Counted from the stretch's first letter, positions 16,738-25,899 are shown. The stretch: DNA of 64,000 nt from UBA1422 sp963676385 (GCA_963676385.2 CAXXMM010000007.1:113169-177168), one strand, 5' to 3'. Notes: generated by a model not told the origin, from the letters alone. Numbers and translations are program-made.

Positions 16738-17730
16738 TCAGATACGGATTCCTAAAAAGTCCAGCAGTTCCTGGATTTTTTCCGGGCTTTGGGAAAAGGT
16801 CTTGATTGAATCTCCAACGTAGGCAGAGCACTGTTTTTCCGTAATGCCACCCTCTGTTGCTACAAGATCCTCTCCAGTCTCAATATTGTAGTTCCAATGA
16901 ACTTCTCCTATATTATCTATTAATGCCATAAAAACACAAGCGTAATTTTTCATTGTACCTTCAAATTCCGTTTTGTTTGATTTAGGATCTTCAAAGTTCA
17001 AGGTCCAGCCGTAAGGCCGATTGGCAGTTTGAAGTTGATTCTTGAAGGCCCCAAGATTTGTTGAAATTTCAAGGATTGATGCAATGTTCAAATCCGCGGA
17101 AATGTTCCCCAGATATGGGTTTTTTGCATTGTACAAATCATTGGCCAGTTTGGAAATAACAGTTCCATCCATCTGTATGGTGTTTCCTTGGAGATTAACG
17201 TCCGTTGCCAAGTCATCTAAATCGATTTTTAAATGAAATGTATGGTCGCTGCTCCAGAAAGATTCCAGCCTGGCATACACCACCACCCGATTCTCACCGT
17301 TTTCTTCTGTGGTAATTTTATAGTTTTTGTAGGTGGCAAGTTGATTGTCAAATTCTCCGGTACATATGACCTGATCTCCCTGTTTCTCAATGGAGGCCAG
17401 GTCATAAGCCTCCGTTTGATATCCAATGATATAAAATTTGACACCAAGAGAAACAGCCAAAAGAAGTAACACGCTAACCATCCCAAGAAGGACTTTTTTC
17501 CGGTTGTTTTTCCGAATCGTCTTTAAATAGTTGATTTCCACATTGTCATTTTCAGTTTCTTTTTCCTTACCACCAAGTTGCCCCTGCCTCATTTTTTCAT
17601 GAAGAGCCTTACAACTGGGGCATTGGTCAAAATGTTTTTCTATTTCACGGTTGGTTTCATCTGAGGTTAGTTGGTCTATATAAAGGGGAATCAAGTCCTT
17701 TACCATCTCGCAAGGTATATTATGTTTCAT
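16738..17730 (-). CDS. Anti-sigma factor with zinc-finger and extracytoplasmic domain
   Basis: A 330-residue single-pass membrane protein. The N-terminus is a zf-HC2 anti-sigma domain: IPCEMVKDLIPLYIDQL, then HFDQCPSCKALHE, with the His-x3-Cys-x2-Cys zinc site. One membrane helix lies at about residues 78-100 (VLLGMVSVLLLLAVSLGVKF). The remaining 230 residues are outside the cell; they resemble the DUF4825-type sensor region often attached to this finger, though that match is by general appearance. The partner sigma factor gene is directly upstream on the same strand, so the pair should form a membrane-controlled regulatory switch. Confidence 0.82.
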   Translation of the reverse strand: MKHNIPCEMVKDLIPLYIDQLTSDETNREIEKHFDQCPSCKALHEKMRQGQLGGKEKETENDNVEINYLKTIRKNNRKKVLLGMVSVLLLLAVSLGVKFYIIGYQTEAYDLASIEKQGDQVICTGEFDNQLATYKNYKITTEENGENRVVVYARLESFWSSDHTFHLKIDLDDLATDVNLQGNTIQMDGTVISKLANDLYNAKNPYLGNISADLNIASILEISTNLGAFKNQLQTANRPYGWTLNFEDPKSNKTEFEGTMKNYACVFMALIDNIGEVHWNYNIETGEDLVATEGGITEKQCSAYVGDSIKTFSQSPEKIQELLDFLGIRI

Positions 17731-17764
17731 ATCCGCTTCCTCCTGCGCTTTTGATTTTATGGGG

Positions 17765-17816
17765 GGGGTCGTTTTGGGTTATCTGTATGTGGGGTCGTTT
17801 TGAGCTACCTGTATGG
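17765..17816. repeat. 26-bp tandem repeat, two copies
   Basis: GGGGTCGTTTTG followed by GGTTATCTGTATGT (17765-17790) and a variant (17791-17816) form two imperfect copies in the gap between the sigma factor and anti-sigma genes. Confidence 0.8.
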
Positions 17817-17833
17817 GGAGTCTTTGGTTGACT

Positions 17834-18313
17834 TCACAGTCCCTCTGAACCCCGCAGAATGATTGCTTTGCCTCGGTAAAATGTCACTCGGGCCCAATTC
17901 TCCGTCCTGCCCATGATTTCTCCAATTTGACGAAAGGATAAGTTGCCGCTTAACCGCAAATACATGACTTCCCGCATGGGTTCTCCCAGATTGTGCAACT
18001 GCTTCAGCACATCCATACTGGTCCAGGATTGAAAGTAAGTGGTCTCAACAGATTCAACCGGAATTTCCCAATCCATTATGTCCGTGTCTTGGTTTTTGTG
18101 TTTTTTCAGATACCCAAACCACACATTTTTTGCAATGCCGCAAAGCCAAGTGGAGACACTGCTTTTCCCCTGAAATTGGTTAATATTTTTGACGGCCTGA
18201 AAGAAAGTTTCCTGGGTCAACTCTTCGGCCAAATCAGGGGTTTTTGTTTTCGCCAAAAGGAATCCATATACTAGTTTTGAATATTGAATGTAAATTTGCT
18301 CCATTGAATCCAT
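17834..18313 (-). CDS. ECF-type RNA polymerase sigma factor
   Basis: A 159-residue sigma-70 family protein with only regions 2 and 4. Region 2: YGFLLAKTKTPDLAEELTQETFFQAVKNI and the DNA-melting STWLCGIAKNVWFGYLK. Region 4: REVMYLRLSGNLSFRQIGEI and the recognition helix TENWARVTFYRGKA. GGGAGG precedes the ATG by about ten bases. The gene is followed after 103 bp by its presumed anti-sigma factor. It has no N-terminal extension, and the regulated genes cannot be named from this window. Confidence 0.93.
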   Translation of the reverse strand: MDSMEQIYIQYSKLVYGFLLAKTKTPDLAEELTQETFFQAVKNINQFQGKSSVSTWLCGIAKNVWFGYLKKHKNQDTDIMDWEIPVESVETTYFQSWTSMDVLKQLHNLGEPMREVMYLRLSGNLSFRQIGEIMGRTENWARVTFYRGKAIILRGSEGL

Positions 18314-18376
18314 TCTTTGGCTTCCTCCCTTTCCCTAGGTTAGTGTCAAAATATTGGTATTCGTTACAAATCATTT

Positions 18377-18422
18377 TAAAAAAGGCTATCCGCCAAAGAA
18401 AATATTTCTTGGAAGATAGCCT
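18377..18422 (-). terminator. Terminator of coaX
   Basis: Minus strand: AGGCTATC pairs with GATAGCCT, with an inner CCAAGAAA/TTTCTTTGG stem, followed by TTTTTT. It lies about 30 bp after the coaX stop. Confidence 0.88.
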
Positions 18423-18450
18423 GCCTATGCAAAAAGAGTCGCCATAAGGT

Positions 18451-19260
18451 TTATTTGCACTCTGGGGTTGGAATCGGCTTTTTGTTCTTTTCGTAAATAA
18501 GCTCCAGGCCCTCCAACGTAAGCAGTTTGTCCACGTGGTCGATACAGTCGATTTCCCTACTAATCATCTCGGCAAATCCTCCGGTGGCAACCACAGTAAT
18601 GGGTTTGCCGGTGCCATTGATTTCATCCAATTCTGCTTTCATCTTCTGAACAATGTAATCCACCATGCCTGTATGTCCATAGACCAATCCGGACTGCATG
18701 GACTGCACTGTGTTTTTGCAAATGACGTGGCCCGGCTGATCCAGTTCCACCTTGGGCAATTTGGCGGTTTTTTCGAAAAGGGCTTCCGAAGAAATCTTTA
18801 GTCCCGGTGCAATGGTTCCTCCCAAGTATTCTGACCGTTCAGTAATTGCGCAAAAAGTGGTAGCTGTACCAAAGTCAATGATAATAAGTGGGCCCCCATA
18901 TTTGGCAAAAGCAGCAACCGCATTAACAATTCTGTCTGCCCCCACCTGCTTCGGATTGTCATATTTAATAATCAAGCCGGTTTTGACGCCGGGTTCAATG
19001 ACAATGGCCCGTTTGTGGAAATACTTTGAAGACAAATGCTGAATCGTAAACAGCACAGAGGGTACAACGGTAGACACAATAATGTCCTGGACATCTTTGA
19101 TATCTAATCCTTCATATGAAAAAAGCTGGTTAATAATCATTCCGTACTCGTCGGCGCTCTTGTTGTTGTCCGTTTCAAGTCGCCAGTTTTGAATGAGATT
19201 ACCATCTTTGAAGACACCAAGTACAATATTGGTGTTCCCTACATCAAAAGCAAGTAGCAT
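18451..19260 (-). CDS. coaX: Type III pantothenate kinase
   Basis: A 269-residue kinase for the first step of coenzyme A synthesis. LAFDVGNTNIVLGVF is the N-terminal phosphate-binding motif, followed by NWRLETDNNKSADEYG, GADRIVNAVAAF, LIIIDFGTATTFCAI and GGTIAPGLKIS, all characteristic of the ASKHA-type CoaX. AGGAGG lies before the ATG. It has its own promoter (19330-19358), which overlaps the terminator of the preceding biotin-carrier gene, and its own terminator. Confidence 0.96.
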   Translation of the reverse strand: MLLAFDVGNTNIVLGVFKDGNLIQNWRLETDNNKSADEYGMIINQLFSYEGLDIKDVQDIIVSTVVPSVLFTIQHLSSKYFHKRAIVIEPGVKTGLIIKYDNPKQVGADRIVNAVAAFAKYGGPLIIIDFGTATTFCAITERSEYLGGTIAPGLKISSEALFEKTAKLPKVELDQPGHVICKNTVQSMQSGLVYGHTGMVDYIVQKMKAELDEINGTGKPITVVATGGFAEMISREIDCIDHVDKLLTLEGLELIYEKNKKPIPTPECK

Positions 19261-19329
19261 GGTTTTTTCCTCCTTAGCTCCGCGTTGGATGATATGTGTT
19301 ATGTTAAAATGAAATAATATTTGATTTTC

Positions 19330-19358
19330 ATTATACAGAAAAGGCCCTGCAATCGCAA
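19330..19358 (-). promoter_or_regulatory. coaX promoter
   Basis: TTGCGA (19353-19358), a 17-bp spacer and TATAAT (19330-19335) on the minus strand. The promoter is embedded in the hairpin that ends the decarboxylase transcript. Confidence 0.7.
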
Positions 19359-19366
19359 GGCCTTCT
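19337..19366 (-). terminator. Terminator after the biotin carrier gene
   Basis: Minus strand AGAAGGCC and GGGCCTTTTCT form a stem around an 11-nt loop just past the stop at 19377. The U-tract is short, so termination may be partial. Confidence 0.6.
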
Positions 19367-19376
19367 ACAAAACATA

Positions 19377-19778
19377 TTATTTGATTGATACAAGGAAATC
19401 TCCGGCATTCACTGCATCTCCCTTGTTCACCTGAACCGCATCAATGGTTCCATCGGTTGGTGCCATGATTTCATTTTCCATTTTCATAGCTTCCAAGATT
19501 ACCAAAATCTGTCCGGATTTCACTGCCTGCCCCGGTGCTACTTGAACGTCAAGAATCGTTCCGGGCATTGGGGAAGAAATCACGGTAGCACCAGCGGAAG
19601 GTGCAGCCGCGGGAGCTGCTGCTTTTGGTGCGGGGGCAGGAGCTGCTGCCGGTGCAGCCGTCGGGGTGGGCGCCGCAGCGGGTGCTGGGGCTGCTGCTTT
19701 TGGTGCGGAAGTTCCGCCCAATTCCTCTACTTCAACGGCATATGCTGTTCCATTTACGGTAATGTTATACTGTTTCAT
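19377..19778 (-). CDS. Biotin carboxyl carrier subunit of a decarboxylase
   Basis: A 133-residue protein of three parts: a short N-terminal domain (MKQYNITVNGTAYAVEVEEL), an Ala/Pro linker of about 55 residues, and a biotinyl domain ending the chain. The biotin lysine is in ILEAMKMENEIMAP. Linker and domain sizes match the gamma/C subunits (MmdC, GcdC) of sodium-translocating decarboxylases. The ATG at 19778 has AAGGAG nine bases upstream. It carries CO2 from the carboxyltransferase, encoded two genes upstream, to the membrane decarboxylase subunit. It is the last gene of the cluster. Confidence 0.9.
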   Translation of the reverse strand: MKQYNITVNGTAYAVEVEELGGTSAPKAAAPAPAAAPTPTAAPAAAPAPAPKAAAPAAAPSAGATVISSPMPGTILDVQVAPGQAVKSGQILVILEAMKMENEIMAPTDGTIDAVQVNKGDAVNAGDFLVSIK

Positions 19779-19832
19779 TGAATATTCTCCTTTTCGCAAT
19801 TCATCGCAAATTTTCAAAAATGTTCTATGGTC

Positions 19833-20237
19833 CTAACCTCTTCTGCTATCCAGACACTCATTTCGTCCGGTACTGCTCCAAACAGGATCCGGGCCCGGAA
19901 TTCTTCTAATTTTTCTAACCACCAAGTTGTTGGTAAAGGCTGGTCCCTCTGCCGCAAGAATTGCTGCCATAATGACGGCAACCAATGCTTCATCAGGGTT
20001 TGCCCCAGCCGATGCAACCGGAGTCGCAGTAGGCTCAGATGGCAAATCCTTTTTAAAGGCGGTCTCTTCTTTTCGTACAATCTTTCCAATCAAGGCGATA
20101 AACCCCCAAATCAGAATCAATACGACAAAGGTGGTTCCCATGCCCATCAGTGCGGTAATCAGCGAACCAATGACTTTCTCTCCGACGGAAAGGGTGTCAA
20201 ATGTGCTGGGATCCGCAAATATATCCATTAAACCCAT
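19833..20237 (-). CDS. OadG/MmdD-like sodium pump decarboxylase accessory subunit
   Basis: A 134-residue protein with one membrane helix near residues 22-50 (VIGSLITALMGMGTTFVVLI), a charged linker, and a C-terminal block NNLVVRKIRRIPG...WSSTGRNEC. This layout is typical of the OadG/MmdD subunit that holds the decarboxylase complex together. The C-terminal block in this frame is family-like, so an overlapping frame of the same region is taken as chance. It lies 12 bp after the carboxyltransferase gene. The integral beta subunit, which forms the sodium channel, is not present in the window. Confidence 0.8.
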   Translation of the reverse strand: MGLMDIFADPSTFDTLSVGEKVIGSLITALMGMGTTFVVLILIWGFIALIGKIVRKEETAFKKDLPSEPTATPVASAGANPDEALVAVIMAAILAAEGPAFTNNLVVRKIRRIPGPDPVWSSTGRNECLDSRRG

Positions 20238-20248
20238 TATGCCACCTC

Positions 20249-21796
20249 CTATAGCGGAATGTTTCCGTGCTTCTTGGCCGGCAAGGAAGCTCTCTTGGTT
20301 GCCAACATATCGAAGGCGCTGATGATTCTCTGTCGAGATGTGGCCGGCTCTATAACGTCGTCAACATAACCCATTTCTGCAGCTCGGTACGGATTGTTGA
20401 ATTTTTCTTCGTATTCGTCGATCTTTTCTTTGGTCTTTGCAATGGGGTCATCGGATGCTTTTATCTCTGCCTTTACAGAGGAGATAATATTCGCAGCCCC
20501 GGATGCGCCCATTACTGCAATTTGTGCTGATGGCCAAGCCAGAACCATGTCGGAACCCAGCTCTTTGTTGCACATGCCAATATAGGCACCGCCATAGGCC
20601 TTTCTACAAATCAGGGTTACCATGGGAACCGTGGCTTCGCAATATGCGTACAGCATTTTTGCGCCGTGACGAATGATGCCTCCCCACTCCTGATCCGTTC
20701 CGGGCAAGAAACCTGGAACGTCTTCAATGGTCAGCATAGGAATATTAAATGCATCGCATCTTCGAATAAAGCGGGCTGCCTTATCTGAAGAATTCACGTT
20801 CAGACATCCGGCTTCCACCTTGGGTTGGTTGGCGATAACGCCCACTGTCTGTCCATCCATACGAATAAAGCAAGTAATAATACTTTTCGCCCACTGCTCT
20901 GCCACATCCAAAATAACGCCGTCATCGGCCAGCCCCTTGATGATGTCATACATATCATATGCCTTGTTGGGATTTTCCGGGATGATTTCGTCAAATTCCG
21001 GAATTTGTCTGTTGGGGTCGTCGGTTGTTCCATATACCGGCGGAGTTTCCATATTGTTGGATGGGAAATAGCTGAGCAAGTTTCTTACCATTGCCAAGGT
21101 TTCAGCATCATCCTTCCCCATAAAGTGGGCGTTTCCGCTTTTCACATTATTGGAACGGGCACCGCCCAAATCTTCTGCCGATACTTCTTCGCCGGTTACA
21201 GTTTTGATGACCTGAGGCCCGGTGATGAACATTTGACTTGTTTTATCTACCATGAAAATGAAATCAGTAATAGCCGGGGAATACACTGCGCCACCGGCAC
21301 AGGGTCCCATGATTACTGAAATCTGAGGAATTACACCTGAGGAAATGGTATTGTTTTTGAAAATCTTGGCAAAGCCGGACAATGCGTTGACGCCTTCTTC
21401 CACTCTTGCGCCACCGGAATCGTTAAGGCCAACAATGGGCGCACCCATTTTTAACGCCATATTTTGGACTTTAACAATTTTCTCTGCGTGATATTCTCCC
21501 AAGGATCCACCAATTACGGTAAAATCTTGAGAAAACGCAAAGACCAATCTTCCGTCCACTGTGCCATATCCGGTTACAACGCCATCCCCGTGGAATTTCT
21601 TTTGGGGCATATCAAAGTTGTTGCTGCGATGAGAAACAAAAGTGTCAATTTCAACGAAGCTTCCTTCGTCAAATAAGATATCCAGCCTTTCACGGGCAGT
21701 CATTTTGCCCTTTGCGTGCTGTGCATCAATCTTGTCTTTTCCGCCGCCCATGGATATTTTGGCTTTGTACTCGCGAAGCTGCTCAAGCTTGTTCAT
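20249..21796 (-). CDS. mmdA: Acyl-CoA carboxyltransferase, methylmalonyl-CoA decarboxylase alpha-like
   Basis: A 515-residue carboxyltransferase of the PccB/MmdA family. Signatures: GKMTARERLDILFDEGSFVE, GDGVVTGYGTVDGRLV, LNDSGGARVEEGVNALSGFA, VIMGPCAGGAVYSPAITDFI and the second oxyanion site GAKMLYAYCEATVPMVTLI. Together with the adjacent MmdD-like and biotin-carrier genes it should move the carboxyl group from methylmalonyl-CoA (or a related acyl-CoA) to biotin. Substrate choice among methylmalonyl-, glutaconyl- and propionyl-CoA is inferred from neighbours, not proven. AGGAGG precedes the ATG. A promoter is seen at 21900-21928. Confidence 0.88.
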   Translation of the reverse strand: MNKLEQLREYKAKISMGGGKDKIDAQHAKGKMTARERLDILFDEGSFVEIDTFVSHRSNNFDMPQKKFHGDGVVTGYGTVDGRLVFAFSQDFTVIGGSLGEYHAEKIVKVQNMALKMGAPIVGLNDSGGARVEEGVNALSGFAKIFKNNTISSGVIPQISVIMGPCAGGAVYSPAITDFIFMVDKTSQMFITGPQVIKTVTGEEVSAEDLGGARSNNVKSGNAHFMGKDDAETLAMVRNLLSYFPSNNMETPPVYGTTDDPNRQIPEFDEIIPENPNKAYDMYDIIKGLADDGVILDVAEQWAKSIITCFIRMDGQTVGVIANQPKVEAGCLNVNSSDKAARFIRRCDAFNIPMLTIEDVPGFLPGTDQEWGGIIRHGAKMLYAYCEATVPMVTLICRKAYGGAYIGMCNKELGSDMVLAWPSAQIAVMGASGAANIISSVKAEIKASDDPIAKTKEKIDEYEEKFNNPYRAAEMGYVDDVIEPATSRQRIISAFDMLATKRASLPAKKHGNIPL

Positions 21797-21899
21797 TATA
21801 TTTCCTCCTTATTGTTGAAATAGGGTTTTTCTGTATCTTTGTATTCCCACCGGCTTTGGCCTTGAAAGACACCAAAAACAGGGGAAACACACCAAACTC

Positions 21900-21928
21900 A
21901 CTATAACTGAAAAGCGCTTGGTTTTCAA
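21900..21928 (-). promoter_or_regulatory. Promoter of the decarboxylase operon
   Basis: TTGAAA (21923-21928), a 17-bp spacer and TATAGT (21900-21905) on the minus strand, about 100 bp before mmdA. Confidence 0.7.
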
Positions 21929-22001
21929 GGAATATTTCAGTGTATACATTATTCTTCCCTATAAAATGGTGATTCTGTCTAGTAAACAAATAGCAAGAAC
22001 C

Positions 22002-22042
22002 AACAAAAAAGAAAACCCGATGATGGATTTCCCTTTTTTGTT
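22002..22042 (-). terminator. Hairpin after the PucR-type gene
   Basis: AACAAAAAAG and CTTTTTTGTT arms with an inner GG/CC stem and flanking T-runs. It lies about 60 bp past the PucR stop and is imperfect but placed as a terminator. Confidence 0.55.
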
Positions 22043-22101
22043 ATTTTTGATTGATCTTCCCCGGCGAAACCATCTGGGTTGCTTGAGCCTTGCCAAAAGA
22101 A

Positions 22102-23667
22102 TTATTGACTGACCAGTTTTTCCAGCCGCTTCAAGGCCAAGGAAATGGTCAACCCGGGAATCACTCGATTTCCGGTGATTTCCACACCGAGAATGTCGTT
22201 GATTTTTTTCAGTCGATATTGGACGGTGTTGGCATGTATTCCCATAAATTCTGCGGTCTTGCCGCTGTTCATTCCGGCATCCAGCACGAAAGTCTCCAAG
22301 GTATCCAACAGTTGTTTCCCCTTGTTTTCTCCCGCATCTCGGAAGGTTTCCAGGAGATCCATGTAGTTCTTCTTGACATAGCCTCCCTGCAATTGAATGT
22401 TGATACAATTGCTCACCAATGCCATTTCATACTTGGTGAAGACTCTCTTGAAGGGGAATACCACTTGAACAAAAGACCATGTTTCGTTAATAAGTCGATA
22501 AGCATCTGCCGCGCTTTCAATGCCGTCAATACCGGTGACATGGAAAATGCGCACTTGCTTGTCTTCTTTCAGTCGATCAAACAAATTGACATAGGAAACC
22601 CCTTCCAATTTTTGGCCCAAAATGATTCCATAGGTTTCTTCGCCTTCAATGATTTTCAGAACCCGAAAGTCCGTTTCTTTTTCAAAGCGAGCAATCTGCC
22701 AACTGCTTACTGTATGTTCAATGCCCTTGGCATAAAAAACGCTTCGGATTTCACTGACGTTGATGCCGGCCTCATCTTTTAAGGTGTAGGCCAAGCTCTT
22801 GTTTCCTCTTCGGATGGCTTTGATAAACTCCGCTTTGGCGTCCCGCTCCGGAGTATATTTCCACATGCCCATGGCCAGTTCAATAATTTCTGCCAACTTG
22901 GTGATTTCCGCTTTGGAATAGGAATCTTCATTATCCACAATGAACATAAAGTATTTCTGATCGTGAATAGAAACCGGACCCCAATAGGTCAGCACACCGT
23001 TGACATCAATCATGGTGTATACAGCGGATTGTTTGGTCACTTCTCGCTCTTTGCCTAATCGAATGGCTTCATCAATGGTGGTAATGTTTCTGGTTTCCAC
23101 AGAAAAAATAGGGTTAAAATCTTCGCTTAGCAAAATCAATTGAAAGTCGTTATTTAACGCCGCGGCTCGAATTGCCGATTGAAAGTTGCTGTATTTTTCA
23201 AAATTTAACAAGTGAAAGATAGTGTTGTTAATCAAGTCATTGCCAAAACTGTTGCTCTGGCCGTAAAACAATTTGCACATGGTTTCATCAATCACATCCC
23301 CCATGTCCAATCCATGTATTTCGCCTAGGGCAATTAAAGGAAGTCCCAGCCGTTCAGCTGTATCAATTACTTTTTTGCCAATTGACTTCACTACCTTGCC
23401 AACATGAAAAACTACCAAAGCAGTAGTGCCTCCGGCCACTAAGGCCTCAACAACCTGACTTTGGGCATCTTCATTTTGGTTAATTCCAAAAAACGAAGTC
23501 AGCATCATCTGGTTTGGGGCGGCACAATACTGCCGTACGTCCTCTTTGGTGGTTGCCTCAAGGACGGACACTTTTTTTACTGTATTCCCCAAATTGCGTT
23601 CGCCTGCCAGTACTTTCGCATCTGCAAAAGCTGCCAGCTCAAAGAAATCTTTTACCGTAACCTTCAT
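22102..23667 (-). CDS. PucR family transcriptional regulator
   Basis: A 521-residue regulator. The N-terminal PucR domain (VTVKDFFELAAFADAKVLAGE and following, to about residue 125) is a ligand-binding fold often linked to purine catabolism or amino-acid use. The middle carries a GGDEF-like/CdaR region (about 290-410). The C-terminus is the PucR helix-turn-helix, with FVLDAGMNSGKTAEFMGIHA and NTVQYRLKKINDILG. It starts directly after the ftsH stop, so the two are co-transcribed. The decarboxylase operon lies next and is a possible target, but that is inferred only from position. Confidence 0.88.
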   Translation of the reverse strand: MKVTVKDFFELAAFADAKVLAGERNLGNTVKKVSVLEATTKEDVRQYCAAPNQMMLTSFFGINQNEDAQSQVVEALVAGGTTALVVFHVGKVVKSIGKKVIDTAERLGLPLIALGEIHGLDMGDVIDETMCKLFYGQSNSFGNDLINNTIFHLLNFEKYSNFQSAIRAAALNNDFQLILLSEDFNPIFSVETRNITTIDEAIRLGKEREVTKQSAVYTMIDVNGVLTYWGPVSIHDQKYFMFIVDNEDSYSKAEITKLAEIIELAMGMWKYTPERDAKAEFIKAIRRGNKSLAYTLKDEAGINVSEIRSVFYAKGIEHTVSSWQIARFEKETDFRVLKIIEGEETYGIILGQKLEGVSYVNLFDRLKEDKQVRIFHVTGIDGIESAADAYRLINETWSFVQVVFPFKRVFTKYEMALVSNCINIQLQGGYVKKNYMDLLETFRDAGENKGKQLLDTLETFVLDAGMNSGKTAEFMGIHANTVQYRLKKINDILGVEITGNRVIPGLTISLALKRLEKLVSQ

Positions 23668-25899
23668 TTACTCATCCTTCTTTTGGGTTGTTTTCTTTGA
23701 AGTGGTTTTTTTAGGAGTCTCTTCCTTGGTTGTTTTCTTCTTTGATGCCGCATCCTTGGTGGTGTCTTTTTTTGGTGTCAGTTTTTTTGCAATTTTGGCA
23801 GTTGATTTTTTAGGTTTCCCTAAGGTATCCACCAACTCTTCAGTAGACTCAACGGTTTCATCCGGTTTTGTTGGTTCGTCTTTGAAGTAATCCCTGTCAT
23901 AAGCAGCCAATTCTTCCTCCGAAGGAAGATCCCCGTCATCCGGTTCCAATCCAAAATTGGATTCTGCTTCCTCTTGACTGGCAATGAGTTGCTTCATCCC
24001 TTCCGCTTCTTCCGCATTTCGAATCCTAGTGCGATGTTCCTGTTCCTTCACCTCTTCAGCAAGCTTTTTGGCTGTGGTCTTCCCTGCATAAAGGGCTTGG
24101 AATTGGGTTCCATCCAAGGTTTCCAATTCGAGAAGAGCTTTGGCCACAGAATCTAGTTGCTTTTTGTGCTTTGTGAGAATTTCTTCTGCCCGTGAATAGG
24201 CATTCACAATGATTGCCTTCACTTCTTCATCAATTTCCGATGCGGTTTCTTCCGAATAGTTTTGTTTGCTGGTAAAGTCCTTCCCCAAGAAAACTTCTTC
24301 AGAAGAGCTATAATTCACCGGACCCAGTTTCTCACTGAACCCGTACTTGGTCACCATTTCTTTTGCGATTTCTGTAGCCCGCATAATGTCATTGCTGGCG
24401 CCGGTACTAATATCATGCAAGGTCAATTGCTCCGCTACACGTCCACCCAGCAAATGAATAATCTGCTCCTCCATATTGGTTTTGGTGGTGTAGTAGCGGT
24501 CTTCTTTGGGAAGTATCATGGTAAAGCCACCGGCTCTGCCTCGAGGGACAATGGTAATCTGATGCACCGGATCTGTGTTAGGCAAAGATGCCGCCACAAT
24601 AGCATGTCCCGCTTCATGGTATGCCGTCAATTTTCGCTCCGGTTCGCTGATGACGCGACTCTTTTTCTCCGGACCGGCTATCACTTTGGTGATGGCTTCT
24701 TCCACTTCTTCCATTCGAATCTTAAGGCCGTTTCGTCTAGCCGTGAGAAGGGCTGCTTCATTCAGCATGTTTTCAATATCTGCAGGAGTGAATCCCGGTG
24801 TTCTTCTTGCCAGAACTTTGGGCTCCACCTCATCATCCAAGGGTTTGTTTTTTGAGTGTATTCTGAATATCGCTTCTCTGGCTTTGATGTCAGGCACACC
24901 GATGAAAATCTGACGGTCAAATCGGCCGGGTCTAAGCAGGGCCGGATCCAAAATGTCAGGTCGGTTGGTAGCCGCCAAAATAATAATACCTAGGTTCTCC
25001 GCGAATCCATCCATTTCTACCAGTAACTGATTCAAAGTTTGTTCCCGTTCGTCATGTCCGCCACCCATACCAGCGCCTCTGCGTCGGCCGACTGCATCAA
25101 TCTCATCAATAAATACAATACAAGGGGCGTTCTTTTTGGCCTGTTCAAACAGGTCTCTCACTCTGGAGGCTCCTACACCAACGAACATTTCCACAAAGTC
25201 AGATCCGCTGATGGTAAAGAATGGCACACCGGCTTCTCCTGCCGCTGCACGGGATATATAGGTTTTCCCAGTTCCCGGAGGCCCAACCAGCAATATGCCT
25301 TTGGGGATTCGGGCGCCTAGGTTTCGATATTTCTTGGGAAACTTAAGGAAGTCGACGATTTCTTCCAATTCTTCTTTTTCTTCATCCAACCCTGCTACGT
25401 CAGCAAAGGTGAGTTTCTTCAGGTCACTGTCCTTTTGGAGCCTTGCCCGGCTTTTTCCAAAGGACATGGCCTTATTGTTGGCTCCTCCTTGGTTCATCAC
25501 CATAAACCAGAAAAATACCAAAAGCAGCACCATCATAATGGCCATAGGCAGAATGGAAACATACCATGGCGTAACTGTTGGCCCCTCATTTGTGACTACC
25601 TTGATAATCCCCTCTTTCATTTGAGGATAGACATAGGTTTCGTTGAGCCAGTTAATTTCAATAATGGACGACGCGACAGTTTGTATCTTTGTTCCGTCTT
25701 TTAGCGTCCCCGTAAGGGTCATTGTATTTTCGTCAACCACATATTCTGTTACCTGCTTATCCTCTAACTGAGAGGCAAATTTTGCAAAGTTGACGTCTTT
25801 AATCTCTTCTTGAGGTGTTTTGTTGTAAAACCAAGCCATGGCCAATACCAGTCCAAAGATGACCAGATAGATGCCGATGTTTTTTGACAAGTTTTTCAA
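23668..25899 (-). CDS. ftsH: ATP-dependent zinc metalloprotease FtsH
   Basis: A 743-residue membrane AAA protease. Two membrane helices (about residues 7-25 and 113-135) flank an extracytoplasmic domain. The AAA module has GPPGTGKT (Walker A), FIDEIDAVGRRRGAG (Walker B), and the second region of homology ATNRPDILDPALLRPGRFDR. The zinc site is AYHEAGHA. The chain is about 100 residues longer than usual: the tail is acidic and then strongly Lys/Thr/Ser-rich with repeated KKxTxK units. It degrades membrane and regulatory proteins. It follows tilS in the common order tilS-ftsH (hpt is absent between them). Confidence 0.97.
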   Translation of the reverse strand: MKNLSKNIGIYLVIFGLVLAMAWFYNKTPQEEIKDVNFAKFASQLEDKQVTEYVVDENTMTLTGTLKDGTKIQTVASSIIEINWLNETYVYPQMKEGIIKVVTNEGPTVTPWYVSILPMAIMMVLLLVFFWFMVMNQGGANNKAMSFGKSRARLQKDSDLKKLTFADVAGLDEEKEELEEIVDFLKFPKKYRNLGARIPKGILLVGPPGTGKTYISRAAAGEAGVPFFTISGSDFVEMFVGVGASRVRDLFEQAKKNAPCIVFIDEIDAVGRRRGAGMGGGHDEREQTLNQLLVEMDGFAENLGIIILAATNRPDILDPALLRPGRFDRQIFIGVPDIKAREAIFRIHSKNKPLDDEVEPKVLARRTPGFTPADIENMLNEAALLTARRNGLKIRMEEVEEAITKVIAGPEKKSRVISEPERKLTAYHEAGHAIVAASLPNTDPVHQITIVPRGRAGGFTMILPKEDRYYTTKTNMEEQIIHLLGGRVAEQLTLHDISTGASNDIMRATEIAKEMVTKYGFSEKLGPVNYSSSEEVFLGKDFTSKQNYSEETASEIDEEVKAIIVNAYSRAEEILTKHKKQLDSVAKALLELETLDGTQFQALYAGKTTAKKLAEEVKEQEHRTRIRNAEEAEGMKQLIASQEEAESNFGLEPDDGDLPSEEELAAYDRDYFKDEPTKPDETVESTEELVDTLGKPKKSTAKIAKKLTPKKDTTKDAASKKKTTKEETPKKTTSKKTTQKKDE

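Noticed and set aside
15256..17816. CRISPR array
   Set aside because: The repeats are direct tandem units without spacers, and no cas genes are present.
19814..20089. Alternative frame at the end of the OadG-like gene, suggesting a frameshift
   Set aside because: The main frame already ends with the family-like WSSTGRNEC block, so no shift is needed.
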